A stretch of DNA of 64,000 bases. Source: Thiocapsa sp. UBA6158 (GTDB lineage Bacteria; Pseudomonadota; Gammaproteobacteria; Chromatiales; Chromatiaceae). The DNA is taken from NCBI RefSeq assembly GCF_002423035.1, contig NZ_DIUM01000135.1, positions 116,813 through 180,812 of the forward strand, read 5' to 3'. A program made the translations under genes and the position numbers. The notes below the pieces were generated by a model that did no database searches, was not told the origin of the DNA, and saw nothing but the letters and a program-made list of their open reading frames with translations. This document shows, piece by piece, positions 26,114 through 34,387 of this stretch. Within the stretch, counting starts at the first letter, position 1. The number at the start of each line of letters is the position of its first letter.

Positions 26114-27121
26114 TCAGGCCTTGCCGACCAACAGCAGGGCCATTTGATAATAGATCGGGATGCCGACGACGACGTTGAACGGGAAGGTCACGCCGAGCGA
26201 CAAGGTCAAATAGAACGACGGATTGGCCTCCGGCACCGCCAGGCGCATCGCCGGCGGGACGGCGATATAGGAGGCGCTTGCACTGAGCACCCCGACCAGC
26301 GTCGTGCCGCCGACACCGAAACCGAGCATGAGGTGTCCGACCAGCACGCCGATCACGCCGCCGATCAGCGGCATCACCAGGCCGAAGGCGCCGAGGGCCA
26401 AGCCGACGCGCCGAAAGTCGCCGAAGCGCCGCCCCGCCTCGAGTCCCATCTCCAGTAGGAAAAGGCAGAGCATGCCCATGAAGATGTCGGTGGTGAAGGG
26501 GTGCAGCGACTCCATGGCCGTCGGGTTGGCGATCGCGCCGATCAGCATCGACCCGATCAAGAGCACTACGCTGCCGTTCGTGAAGGCCTCGCGCAGGATG
26601 TCCCCTAGATGGCCTTGGCCGCGCCCGGTATCCTCCGAGCGGCTCGCGCTGGCCTTGGCGGCGCGTCCGCGGCTCCAGCTCGCGAGCAGGAGACCGACGA
26701 CGATGGCCGGAGACTCCATGACCGCGAGCATGATCAAGGGGTAGCGTTCGTAATCGATCCCTTGACTCGACAGAAAGGCGATCGCGGTCAGGAAGGTGCC
26801 GGCGCTGACCGAGCCGTAATGGGCGGCGATTGCGGCGGCGTCGAGCGGTTCGACGCGACGCATTGCAAGCAAAAGACCGAACGCGATGATCGGCAGCAGG
26901 AAACCAAGCACCAGAGCCCAGATGACTGCAGCAAGGGCCGCGCCGAGATCTGCATTCGCCAGTTCCACGCCGCCGTGCAGGCCGATCGAGACCAGCAGAT
27001 AGATGGAGAGGATCTTCGCTAGATCGGGCGGAAAGCGCAGATCCGACTTGATCAGACGTGCAATGAAGCCGAGTGCGAAGAAGAGCACGGCCGGGATCAG
27101 CAGGTTGGAAAACGCGGACAT
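26114..27121 (-). CDS. sbtA: Sodium-dependent bicarbonate transporter of the SbtA family
   Basis: 335 residues with two sets of about five hydrophobic helices, starting LLIPAVLFFALGFIARLIKS. Helix-associated motifs are SIGLHGGVELANADLG, AAHYGSVSAGTFLTAIAFL, FMGMLCLFLLEMGLEAGR and VLSASASYIAVPPAMRLAVP, characteristic of SbtA (DUF897). The loop near residues 155-175 between the halves is short and charged. SbtA takes up bicarbonate with sodium, feeding carbon fixation by an autotroph such as a purple sulfur bacterium. The adjacent PII-like gene supports the call. Confidence 0.88.
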   Translation of the reverse strand: MSAFSNLLIPAVLFFALGFIARLIKSDLRFPPDLAKILSIYLLVSIGLHGGVELANADLGAALAAVIWALVLGFLLPIIAFGLLLAMRRVEPLDAAAIAAHYGSVSAGTFLTAIAFLSSQGIDYERYPLIMLAVMESPAIVVGLLLASWSRGRAAKASASRSEDTGRGQGHLGDILREAFTNGSVVLLIGSMLIGAIANPTAMESLHPFTTDIFMGMLCLFLLEMGLEAGRRFGDFRRVGLALGAFGLVMPLIGGVIGVLVGHLMLGFGVGGTTLVGVLSASASYIAVPPAMRLAVPEANPSFYLTLSLGVTFPFNVVVGIPIYYQMALLLVGKA

Positions 27122-27432
27122 CGTGCCTCTCGGGTTCCGGACGGACTTGGATGATCGGAGCTCGGGGCGAAGCTTAATCGCCGCAGGGACTTGGATAATA
27201 GTCGATGGTTTTGATGTCGACGATCAGCGAAATGCGATGGGTTGATGCCTGACTCAAGCGGGGTCCTCGGACGGGTTGCCCGTGCCGATCGGTCTCAGCT
27301 CGGATACCGGACTCGAGGGCAGGAGCAAGTCGATCCGATGGCTGCGCGACTCGTCCGTCGGAGGAGTCGCGCGCTCGATCTCGGGCCGGGAAGACCTTGA
27401 CGTGCCTTGCGGTCAGGCTGCCCTTCGAGGGT
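27122..27432. other. 311-bp gap with a perfect 9-bp hairpin
   Basis: The only structure noted is GCGCGACTC/GAGTCGCGC at 27344-27372 with an 11-base loop. It lies downstream of rnk on its strand and has no T-run. The promoter of sbtA should be here but was not identified. Confidence 0.4.
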
Positions 27433-27846
27433 TTAACGGTGATACTCGCCCGCGCGCTCGGGTTGGTAGGTCACCTCTTCGATACGCACCCGCAGCGTGC
27501 CTCCGCCCGGTTTCGGCCAGTCGATCGCGTCGCCCTCGGACAGGCCCAGCAGGGCGCTGCCGACGGGGGCGAGGATGGAGATGGTCCGACCGCTGTCATC
27601 GACATCGCTCGGGTAGACGAGCGTCAAACAGCGCTCCTCCGAGGATGATTCGATGCGGAATTTCACGGTCGATCGCATGGTGACGACCTTGGCCGGAATA
27701 TCCTTCGCATCCACCACGATGGCCCGAGAGAGCTCGGCCTCCAGGTCTGCTTTGCCGGGGAAGTCGGCCTCGTCGACGGAGTCCAGAAGCCGCTCCAGCC
27801 GCTCGGCATCCGTTGTCGAAAGAATGATGTTGGGTCGCGTGCTCAT
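27433..27846 (-). CDS. rnk: Regulator of nucleoside diphosphate kinase (GreA/GreB-like)
   Basis: 137 residues. The N-terminal ILSTTDAERLERLLDSV is the short helical part of Rnk, and the C-terminal FKBP-like GreA domain shows LVYPSDVDDSGRTISILAPV, GSALLGLSEGDAIDW and GTLRVRIEEVTYQPE. Rnk lacks the coiled coil tip of GreA and binds RNA polymerase without cleaving RNA. It is 12 bp downstream of the sulfide-oxidoreductase-like flavoprotein, so cotranscription is likely. Confidence 0.9.
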   Translation of the reverse strand: MSTRPNIILSTTDAERLERLLDSVDEADFPGKADLEAELSRAIVVDAKDIPAKVVTMRSTVKFRIESSSEERCLTLVYPSDVDDSGRTISILAPVGSALLGLSEGDAIDWPKPGGGTLRVRIEEVTYQPERAGEYHR

Positions 27847-27858
27847 GTCGTGTCCTGA

Positions 27859-28986
27859 CTAACGGTAAGGGCGCAGATACCACCATTCGAAGCCGAGCTT
27901 CATCCAATGGAAGAGCCGTGTCGAAGGGAGCACCCAGTTGTTCTTTTCGGTACGCGCGACCAGCATGCCCGTATCGTTGGCGTCCACGATGCAGACCAGC
28001 TCGACCTTGAAGGTCTCGCTCGGCGCGCGGCCCTGCAGCTCTCCGAGCAGATTCTTCACCGCCGCGCGCGCTTGCAGGTCCGCCATGTGGGCCTGCTTCG
28101 GCATCCAATCAGGACCGGGAAAACTGCCCGAATCGCCCGCGACATAGACCCGCTCGTAGCCGGCCACACGGCAGTGTGCATCGGCCTGCAACAGTCCGCC
28201 GGGCGAGCGCGGCAGGGCCGTGTTGTCGAACCAGCTGTTGCCGGTCATGCCGGGCATAAAGAGGATGAGGTCGGCGTCGAATTCCCCGCCTTCGGTCGTC
28301 ACCTTCGTCTCCGAGAAAGACTTGAGCTTGTCGCCCAGATGGGTCTCGATGCCGCGGCGCTTCATCTCGGCGAGGATGCCGTCGACCGCCTTCGGGCCGA
28401 GCCGGTTGCCGGGTCGTTCCGCCGGGGTGAAGAAGTGCAGGCGGAAACGCTCCCGACGCCCTTCCTTGCGCAGTTGGCTGTCCATCCCGAAGATAAACTC
28501 GAAGATGGGTCCGCCGCGCATCGAGCTCGGCTCGTTGGGGTTTCCTGCGAAGCCCATGGCGATGCTGCCGCCGTCCATCGCCTTGACGCGATCGCGAATC
28601 GCCTCCGCCGCGGCGATGCCCTCGCAAGGCGTGATGGCGTGCTCGATGCCGGGGAGCTTCTTGATGAAGCGTCCGCCACTGCCGATGACGAGTCCGTCGT
28701 TCTCGACCGGGCCGGCGGTGGTCTCGAGCGTGCGCCCGTCCGCGCTCAGTCCGGTCGCCTCCCCGGCGAGATGGCGCACGCGCATCCGCTTGAAGAAGGG
28801 GCGCAGATCGATGCGCAGATCCTCGCCGCTGCGGATGCCGCAGGGCACCCAAATCAGGCCCGGATAGTAGATGAATTCGGGCTTGGCGCTGACGAGCGTG
28901 ATCTCGGCGTCGGGTGCGCTCCGTCGAATGCTTTGCACGGCGGTGAGGCCGGCGAATCCGGAACCGACGATGGTGATGCGATGCAT
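27859..28986 (-). CDS. Sulfide:quinone oxidoreductase-like flavoprotein
   Basis: 375 residues. The N-terminal FAD motif is ITIVGSGFAGLTAVQSIRR, with FIYYPGLIWVPCGIRSGEDL and ENDGLVIGSGGRFIKKLPG following. A second FAD region reads VYVAGDSGSFPGPDWMPKQA. Cysteines occur in WVPCG, ITPCEG, DAHCRV and ELVCIVDAND; which two would form the polysulfide-binding pair is not clear. The C-terminal FHWMKLGFEWWYL is amphipathic and could dip into the membrane. The family includes SQR types and the FccB flavoprotein, oxidising sulfide to sulfur with electrons to quinone or cytochrome c. In a sulfur bacterium SQR is the best guess; the exact type and substrate are open. Confidence 0.75.
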   Translation of the reverse strand: MHRITIVGSGFAGLTAVQSIRRSAPDAEITLVSAKPEFIYYPGLIWVPCGIRSGEDLRIDLRPFFKRMRVRHLAGEATGLSADGRTLETTAGPVENDGLVIGSGGRFIKKLPGIEHAITPCEGIAAAEAIRDRVKAMDGGSIAMGFAGNPNEPSSMRGGPIFEFIFGMDSQLRKEGRRERFRLHFFTPAERPGNRLGPKAVDGILAEMKRRGIETHLGDKLKSFSETKVTTEGGEFDADLILFMPGMTGNSWFDNTALPRSPGGLLQADAHCRVAGYERVYVAGDSGSFPGPDWMPKQAHMADLQARAAVKNLLGELQGRAPSETFKVELVCIVDANDTGMLVARTEKNNWVLPSTRLFHWMKLGFEWWYLRPYR

Positions 28987-29120
28987 GGATGACTCCGGTG
29001 GTCTTTAAAATGGGACATTGCGATCGATGAGATTGTATCCCGATCCAAGCGCGGGATTCGGACAAGCCCTTCGAGCGTATCGGGACATGCGCGGTCGAGA
29101 TGATGATTCGCGGAAATCGC

Positions 29121-29759
29121 CTAACGGCTCGCCTCCAGCAGCGGCTCCAAGATCGGCCAGACGTTGTCCAGGATCCGCGGCTGCGCCTCGGCGCTCGGGT
29201 GCAGTCCGTCGGCCTGCATCAGATCCCAATTCTCGGCGACCCCGGCGAGCAGATCCGGTACCAAGGGGACGGACTCGGTCTCGGCGACCTCCCGGAACAC
29301 CGCTTGAAAGCCGTCGGTGTAAGCCGCACCGTAGTTGGGCGGAAGACGTAAGCCGGCCACGATGACTCGACTGCCGGCGGCGCGGCTGCGCTCCACCAGC
29401 GTCATCAGGTTGTTGCGGATGATCTCGAATCCCAGCCCCCGCAAGCCGTCGTTTGCACCGAGCTCGATCACAACCAAGGCGGGTGCGTGGTCGTCGAGCA
29501 GCGCACCGAGCCGCGTCAGTCCGCCGGCTGTCGTATCGCCGGAGACACTCGCATTGACGACGCGGTAGACCATTCCACGCTCGCGCAGACGCTCCTCGAG
29601 GAGCGACACCCAGCCGCTCTCGCGATCCAAACCATAGCTCGCGCTCAGGCTGTCGCCGAGGACCAAGATCACCGGTGGGATGACCGGCGCGTCGGTCGCG
29701 GTTTTTCCGAGCGTCAGGGCGGGCAACAACATAAAGGTCAGCAGGAGTAGACGGATCAT
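29121..29759 (-). CDS. tesA: Periplasmic SGNH esterase/thioesterase I
   Basis: 212 residues from the ATG at 29759. A signal peptide (MIRLLLLTFMLLPALTLG) is followed by block I ILVLGDSLSASYGLDRESGW with the nucleophile Ser, block II NASVSGDTTAGG, block III VIELGANDGLRG, and block V ADGLHPSAEAQ with the catalytic Asp and His. The enzyme splits acyl thioesters and esters in the periplasm. It is divergent from ybbA as in E. coli. Here the start codons of both genes share the palindrome CATG. Confidence 0.93.
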   Translation of the reverse strand: MIRLLLLTFMLLPALTLGKTATDAPVIPPVILVLGDSLSASYGLDRESGWVSLLEERLRERGMVYRVVNASVSGDTTAGGLTRLGALLDDHAPALVVIELGANDGLRGLGFEIIRNNLMTLVERSRAAGSRVIVAGLRLPPNYGAAYTDGFQAVFREVAETESVPLVPDLLAGVAENWDLMQADGLHPSAEAQPRILDNVWPILEPLLEASR

Positions 29760-30447
29760 GTCGGGACAAAGACCTCGGACCGTGTCGAAAGCGGTCGCAG
29801 TTGGGAAGCATGTTACGGGGCCGGCCGGCGGCTTGACCATCCTGGAGCGCCTCGACCTGGAGATCCAGGCCGGCGAGGCGGTGGCCATCCTCGGTGCATC
29901 CGGATCGGGCAAGTCCACATTATTGGGGCTCTTGGCCGGTCTCGACAGTGCCACCTCGGGCGAGGTCTGGCTGTGCGGGGAGCGCGTCGACGATCTCGAC
30001 GAGGACGGACGCGCGGCCCTGCGCAGCGGGCGTGTCGGCTTCGTCTTCCAGAACTTCCAGCTCTTGCCGACCCTGACCGCACGAGAGAACGTGCTGCTTC
30101 CGCTGGAGTTGACCGGGACGCGCGATGCCGCGCGCCGGGCCGACGAGGCCCTGGATCGGGTCGGTCTGACCCCGCGTGCCCGACACTATCCGCGCCAGCT
30201 CTCGGGCGGGGAGCAGCAGCGTGTCGCGATCGCCCGTGCCTACGCCCCGCGTCCCGAGGTGTTGTTTGCCGACGAGCCGACCGGGAACCTGGATCAGGTT
30301 ACCGGCGAGCATATCATCGATCTCCTTCTGGACCTGCGCAGCGACGCCGGTGCTGCGCTGGTGCTGGTCACCCATGACGCGCGTCTCGCCGAGCGCTGCG
30401 ATCGGCGTCTGCACATGTCGGCCGGTCATCTGGAGCAAGGCGCGTGA
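29758..30447 (+). CDS. ybbA: ABC transporter ATP-binding protein YbbA
   Basis: 229 residues from the ATG at 29758. Walker A is ILGASGSGKSTLLGLLAGLD, the Q-loop VGFVFQNFQLLPTLTA, the signature LSGGEQQRVAIARA, Walker B EVLFADEPTGNLD and the switch His in LVTHDARLA. The pattern belongs to the LolD/MacB group, which powers mechanotransmission rather than transport through a pore. It overlaps the permease gene by 4 bases (GTGA). The start codon overlaps that of the divergent tesA; a slightly later start cannot be excluded. Confidence 0.93.
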   Translation: MSGQRPRTVSKAVAVGKHVTGPAGGLTILERLDLEIQAGEAVAILGASGSGKSTLLGLLAGLDSATSGEVWLCGERVDDLDEDGRAALRSGRVGFVFQNFQLLPTLTARENVLLPLELTGTRDAARRADEALDRVGLTPRARHYPRQLSGGEQQRVAIARAYAPRPEVLFADEPTGNLDQVTGEHIIDLLLDLRSDAGAALVLVTHDARLAERCDRRLHMSAGHLEQGA

Positions 30448-32933
30448 AGACCTGGCGGATTACCCTGCGACTGCTGGGTCAGGATTGGCGCAGCGGCGAG
30501 CTCTATTTGCTCGCCTCGGCCCTGATCCTGACCGTCGCCGCCATCACGGCGGTGGGCTTCTTCACCGATCGCGTCGAAAGCGCCATGGCCCGTCAGGGCG
30601 GTGAGCTGATCGCGGCGGATCTCGCCCTGGAGTCGGCCACCCCGCTGCCGGCCGATTACCGGGAGCAGGCGGATCGCTTGGGTCTAACCAGCGCGGAAAT
30701 CATCGAGTTTCGCAGTGTCGTGGTGGGCGAGGGCGGGCCGCAGCTCGTCCAGGTGAAGGCCGTCGACACCGCTTATCCCTTGCGCGGACGCTTGAGCGTC
30801 CGCGATGCCTTCGATGCGCCTGATCGCGAGGTCGAGACTGGGCCGCCGCCCGGCGAGGTCTGGGTCGAGTCGCGTCTCCTGCCCCTGCTCGGCGCGGCGC
30901 TCGGCGACGAGGTGGGTCTCGGCGAGTCGCGTCTGCGTATGGGCGCCATCCTGAGCAACGAGCCTGACCGTGGCGGTGCGCTCTTTGCGCTGGCACCGCG
31001 GGTCATGCTGAGCCAGTCGGACCTCGCGGCGACCGGGCTGATCACCGAGGCGAGCCGGGCCGAGCATCGTCTCTTGGTCGCCGGGGAGGCTTCGGCGGTC
31101 GAGCGGTTCAAAAGGGATATCGAAGCGGGTCTGCCGGTCAATATCGACCTGGTCGACGGCAGCACCGCCCGACCCGAGTTCGAGTCCGCGGTGGATCGCG
31201 CTTCGCGTTTCCTGCATTTGGCCACGCTCGTCACCCTGCTGGTCGCCGGGGCGGCGATCGCGTTGGCCAGCCGTCGCTTCGTCGAACGCCAAACCGACGC
31301 AGTCGCCGTGATGCGTTGTCTGGGTGCGCCCAATCACCTGCTGATGCGGGTCTTCATGATGCGGCTGGCGCTCTTCGGTCTGATCGCCAGTCTGGTGGGC
31401 TGTCTGCTCGGCTGGCTTGGGCAGCTCGGGTTGATGAGCCTGCTGTCGGATTGGTTCGCGACGGATCTGCCGACGCCCTCCCTCGCACCCGTCTTCGTCG
31501 GCGTGGCGACGGGTCTGGTTGCACTCTTGGGCTTTGCACTTCCGCCCCTGTTTCAACTGGCACAGGTCTCGCCGTTGCGTGCGCTGCGTCGCGATCTGGG
31601 TGCTCCGCGCGGCTCGGCCATCCTGACGGTGCTCGGTGCCGCGTCGGCCCTGGCGCTCTTGATTATTTGGCAGGCGGATGATTTCCAGCTGGCCTGGAAG
31701 CTGATGGCCGGCGTGCTCGGCGCGGTCGCGAGCCTGGTGATCACGGTCCTCGTCCTGGTGCGTCTCGCCGGCGGTCTCGCCGGACGTGCCCGCGGTGTCT
31801 GGCGACTCGGGCTCGCGGCCTTGGCGCGACGACCCTCTGCAGCGGTCCTGCAGATCTCCGGCCTGGGGCTCGGCATCCTGGCCTTGCTGCTGCTGGCCGT
31901 GGTGCGCGTCGATCTGCTCGCGGCCTGGCAGGAGACTCTGCCCGAAGGTGCGCCGAATCACTTTCTGATCAACATCCAACCCCAGGATGTCGAGCCGCTT
32001 GGGGAGTTCCTGCGCGAGGCGGATCTGGGCGAGTCGGCCATCTATCCGATGATCCGCGGCCGACTGGTGCGGATCAACGACCGCGAGATCGTCCCGTCCG
32101 ACTTCGAGAATCCCCGTGCCGAGCAGCTCGCCTCGCGCGAGTTCAACCTGAGCCAGGGCGCGGAGCTGCAATCGGACAACCGCATCGTCGCCGGCGCCTG
32201 GTGGTCGGGCGCGGATGCGCCTCCGGAGTTTTCGGTCGAGGAGGGCATCGCGGAGACGCTCGGTATCGCCTTGGGCGACGAGATCGCCTTCCTGGTCTCC
32301 GGTCGCGAGGTGAGTGCGCCCGTGACCAGTCTGCGCGAGGTCCAGTGGGACAGCTTCAACGTCAATTTCTTCGTGATCTCCTCCCCTGCGCTCTTGGGCT
32401 CCGAGCCCGCGACCTACATCACCAGCTTCTATCTGCCCGAGGAGCGCGAGTCGGTGATCCCGGAGCTGGTCAAGCGCTTCCCGAGCGTGACCCTGCTCGA
32501 TGTCGACGCCTTGCTGACGCAGGTTCGTCAGGTGGTCGACCGCGGCGTGATGGCGGTGGAATATGTCTTCCTCTTCACGCTCGCGGCCGGGATCCTGGTC
32601 ATGTACGCCGGCATCCAGGCCAGCCTGGAAGAGCGCCGACTCGAGCACGGCATCCTGCGCACCCTGGGCACCGGACGCCGAGCGCTGCTGACCAGTCTCG
32701 CCGTGGAGTTCACCGCGGCCGGGATCCTCGCGGGCGCGCTCGCCTCCGTCTTTGCCGAGCTGACCGGCTGGCTTCTGGCCGAGCAGCTCTTCGGCCTGAC
32801 CTTCAGCTTCAATCCGATGCTCTGGCTGATCAGCGTCTTCGGCTCCGGGGCTCTGATCGGAATCGCCGGGACCCTGGCGACCTATCCGTTGTTGATTCGC
32901 CCGCCGTTGCATACGCTGCGGCAGGCGGGCTGA
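30444..32933 (+). CDS. ybbP: ABC transporter permease, FtsX/MacB superfamily (YbbP)
   Basis: 829 residues from a GTG overlapping ybbA. The first helix (about 20-40) is followed by a large periplasmic domain (about 45-240). Three helices follow in the region of VTLLVAGAAIALASRRFVER and GLIASLVGCLLGWLGQLGLM, then a linker, a second large periplasmic domain (about 490-690) and a last FtsX-like helix bundle with EYVFLFTLAAGILVMYAGIQ. This double layout is that of YbbP. The function is not settled; the link to tesA suggests lipid or hydrophobic substrate handling in the envelope. The length is normal. Confidence 0.92.
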   Translation: MKTWRITLRLLGQDWRSGELYLLASALILTVAAITAVGFFTDRVESAMARQGGELIAADLALESATPLPADYREQADRLGLTSAEIIEFRSVVVGEGGPQLVQVKAVDTAYPLRGRLSVRDAFDAPDREVETGPPPGEVWVESRLLPLLGAALGDEVGLGESRLRMGAILSNEPDRGGALFALAPRVMLSQSDLAATGLITEASRAEHRLLVAGEASAVERFKRDIEAGLPVNIDLVDGSTARPEFESAVDRASRFLHLATLVTLLVAGAAIALASRRFVERQTDAVAVMRCLGAPNHLLMRVFMMRLALFGLIASLVGCLLGWLGQLGLMSLLSDWFATDLPTPSLAPVFVGVATGLVALLGFALPPLFQLAQVSPLRALRRDLGAPRGSAILTVLGAASALALLIIWQADDFQLAWKLMAGVLGAVASLVITVLVLVRLAGGLAGRARGVWRLGLAALARRPSAAVLQISGLGLGILALLLLAVVRVDLLAAWQETLPEGAPNHFLINIQPQDVEPLGEFLREADLGESAIYPMIRGRLVRINDREIVPSDFENPRAEQLASREFNLSQGAELQSDNRIVAGAWWSGADAPPEFSVEEGIAETLGIALGDEIAFLVSGREVSAPVTSLREVQWDSFNVNFFVISSPALLGSEPATYITSFYLPEERESVIPELVKRFPSVTLLDVDALLTQVRQVVDRGVMAVEYVFLFTLAAGILVMYAGIQASLEERRLEHGILRTLGTGRRALLTSLAVEFTAAGILAGALASVFAELTGWLLAEQLFGLTFSFNPMLWLISVFGSGALIGIAGTLATYPLLIRPPLHTLRQAG

Positions 32934-33090
32934 GTGCCGACGCGCGTTACCCGGCGCGTGCGTTATTCCCGACGGGCGGCATTGGTTTCTTATTGGCCGT
33001 CGTCTACGCTCTGGTTACGGTCGAGCCTCGACCGGGCAGTTGCATATCACACATCGGGAAAGAGGATCAATTTTACGAGGAGCCGCATCC

Positions 33091-33447
33091 ATGTCTCAGA
33101 GCATCTTGCTGCCGGCGGCGTTTGCCGCCACCCTGATCAGCGTCTCGCCCTTCGCTTGGTCGACGGATCGTCCCGATCTGCAGGGCGAACAGTTGTTTAC
33201 CTACCATGGTTGTGTGAACTGTCACGGCGCTGCGGGGAAGGATCCCAGCAGTAAGCTGGTCCCCAAGATCGGTGGTCTGGAGGCCGACGAGATCCTGGAG
33301 CGGGCCCAAAAGATCCTGCGCGGCGAGGGCGAATCGGAGGAGGCGAAGCTGATGCATTCGGCCGTCGCCTACAGTCAGTCCTGTGATGCACCCCCGACCG
33401 AGCCCGAGCTCCAAAAGATCGCGGCCTGGTTGGCGCTCCAGAAGTGA
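33091..33447 (+). CDS. Monoheme cytochrome c, periplasmic
   Basis: 118 residues from the ATG at 33091, with a strong GAGGAG ribosome site 10 bp upstream. A signal peptide (ILLPAAFAATLISVSPFAWS) precedes one heme motif YHGCVNCHGAAGKD. A candidate sixth ligand Met is in AKLMHSAVAYS. This is a small class I cytochrome. The next gene, overlapping by 4 bases, encodes a diheme FccA-like cytochrome, so the two probably form an electron-transfer unit in the periplasm, plausibly in sulfide or thiosulfate oxidation. Confidence 0.88.
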   Translation: MSQSILLPAAFAATLISVSPFAWSTDRPDLQGEQLFTYHGCVNCHGAAGKDPSSKLVPKIGGLEADEILERAQKILRGEGESEEAKLMHSAVAYSQSCDAPPTEPELQKIAAWLALQK

Positions 33448-34058
33448 ACCTCCGCGCAAGGCGGTCCGGATCCCGATTGCGGGTTTGCCGCCTTGCGTTC
33501 GTCTTTGCGCTCTGCTGTTTCGGCGTGGGTGCGGTTCTCGCCGCAGCTGCCGAACGGCAGGCGTTGGCCGCGCACTGCAACGGCTGCCACGGCCTGAACG
33601 GGGTCAGTGCAGGGCCGGCATCTCCGAGCTTTGCCGGCTTCGACCGTCAATACCTGATCCGAGTCCTCCAAGATTTCCGCAGCGGCGAGCGCGTACCCAC
33701 CATCATGGATCGCATCATGAAGGGCTACACCGCCGGTCAGATTCGCCAGTTGGCCGCCTTCTATGCCGAGCAGTCTTGGCAGGGTGCCGACGCACTGTTG
33801 GACCCTGTTGCCGTCGCCGACGGCAAACGTCTACATGACGAGGCGTGCGCCGAGTGCCACGAGGACGAGGGGCGATACCAGGACCGCGACACCCCGCGGA
33901 TCGCAGGTCAGTGGCCGGACTATCTGGTATTTCAACTCCTGACCTATCGTGACAGACCCGATTCGATCCCGCAGCCGACCAAGATGCGCGAGTCCTTGGT
34001 TGGACTCTCGGATGCGGATCTGCATGCACTCGGACAGTTTTACGCCAGTCAGCGGTAG
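33444..34058 (+). CDS. Diheme cytochrome c, FccA-like (flavocytochrome c sulfide dehydrogenase cytochrome subunit family)
   Basis: 204 residues from a GTG that overlaps the upstream cytochrome stop. After a signal peptide (about 10-35) come heme site 1 ALAAHCNGCHGLNGVSAGP and heme site 2 GKRLHDEACAECHEDEGRY. The stretches AGPASPSFAGFD, PTIMDRIMKGYTAGQIRQLA and TPRIAGQWPDYLVFQL line up with FccA of Allochromatium. Met ligands are likely in MKGYTAG and TKMRESL. FccA normally works bound to the flavoprotein FccB encoded next door, but no fccB is adjacent here. The nearest flavoprotein is the SQR-like one about 4.5 kb away on the other strand. Confidence 0.85.
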   Translation: MNLRARRSGSRLRVCRLAFVFALCCFGVGAVLAAAAERQALAAHCNGCHGLNGVSAGPASPSFAGFDRQYLIRVLQDFRSGERVPTIMDRIMKGYTAGQIRQLAAFYAEQSWQGADALLDPVAVADGKRLHDEACAECHEDEGRYQDRDTPRIAGQWPDYLVFQLLTYRDRPDSIPQPTKMRESLVGLSDADLHALGQFYASQR

Positions 34059-34145
34059 GTGGCGCGCAGCAGGTGTCGCTCGCCGACGAGGGTGCTCGAC
34101 CCTCGTGAAGGTCCGCATCCTGTCGATGTTCGCCGAGCAGACACG

Positions 34146-34172
34146 AAAAAGGCGGGTCTCCCCGCCTTTTTT
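34146..34172. terminator. Bidirectional intrinsic terminator
   Basis: AAAAAGGCGGG and CCCGCCTTTTT with loop TCTC give an 11-bp stem flanked by A and T runs on both strands. It lies between the convergent cytochrome operon and the small gene at 34190, and fits both. Confidence 0.93.
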
Positions 34173-34189
34173 GTTCGCCCGAAACTGGG

Positions 34190-34387
34190 TCAGGCCTTGA
34201 CCCAGTCCCCGAAGTTGTCGGTGTTCTTCTCTTCGCCGTCGCCGTACCCGGCCTCGTAGGCCTCGGTGAGGCGCTGCTCTTCGCGCTTCGGATTCTGGAG
34301 GAAGCCGCACTGCCAGCCTTGGATGTACTCGTCGTCGACACCGAGTTGTTCCATCTTGGTTACAGCGTCGTAATAGAATTGGTTCAT
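34190..34387 (-). CDS. Small conserved-looking protein, 65 residues, unknown
   Basis: Starts MNQFYYDAVTKMEQLGVDDE and continues with YIQGWQCGFLQNPKREEQR and EAYEAGYGDGEEKNTDNFGD. Two G-[WY]-x-x-G motifs (GWQCG, GYGDG) spaced about 25 residues apart recall the ribosome-modulation-factor/CrpP type of short protein, but the match is loose. It has its own terminator, shared with the convergent cytochrome operon, and codon use like its neighbours, so it is probably real. The role is unknown. Confidence 0.65.
   Translation of the reverse strand: MNQFYYDAVTKMEQLGVDDEYIQGWQCGFLQNPKREEQRLTEAYEAGYGDGEEKNTDNFGDWVKA

Noticed and set aside
30684..32912. Very long open frame antisense to ybbP
   Set aside because: High-GC shadow of the real gene; the translation is Gln/Arg/Asp-rich with no domain. 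The same holds for long antisense frames at 1591-3741, 8326-9819 and 33831-36014.
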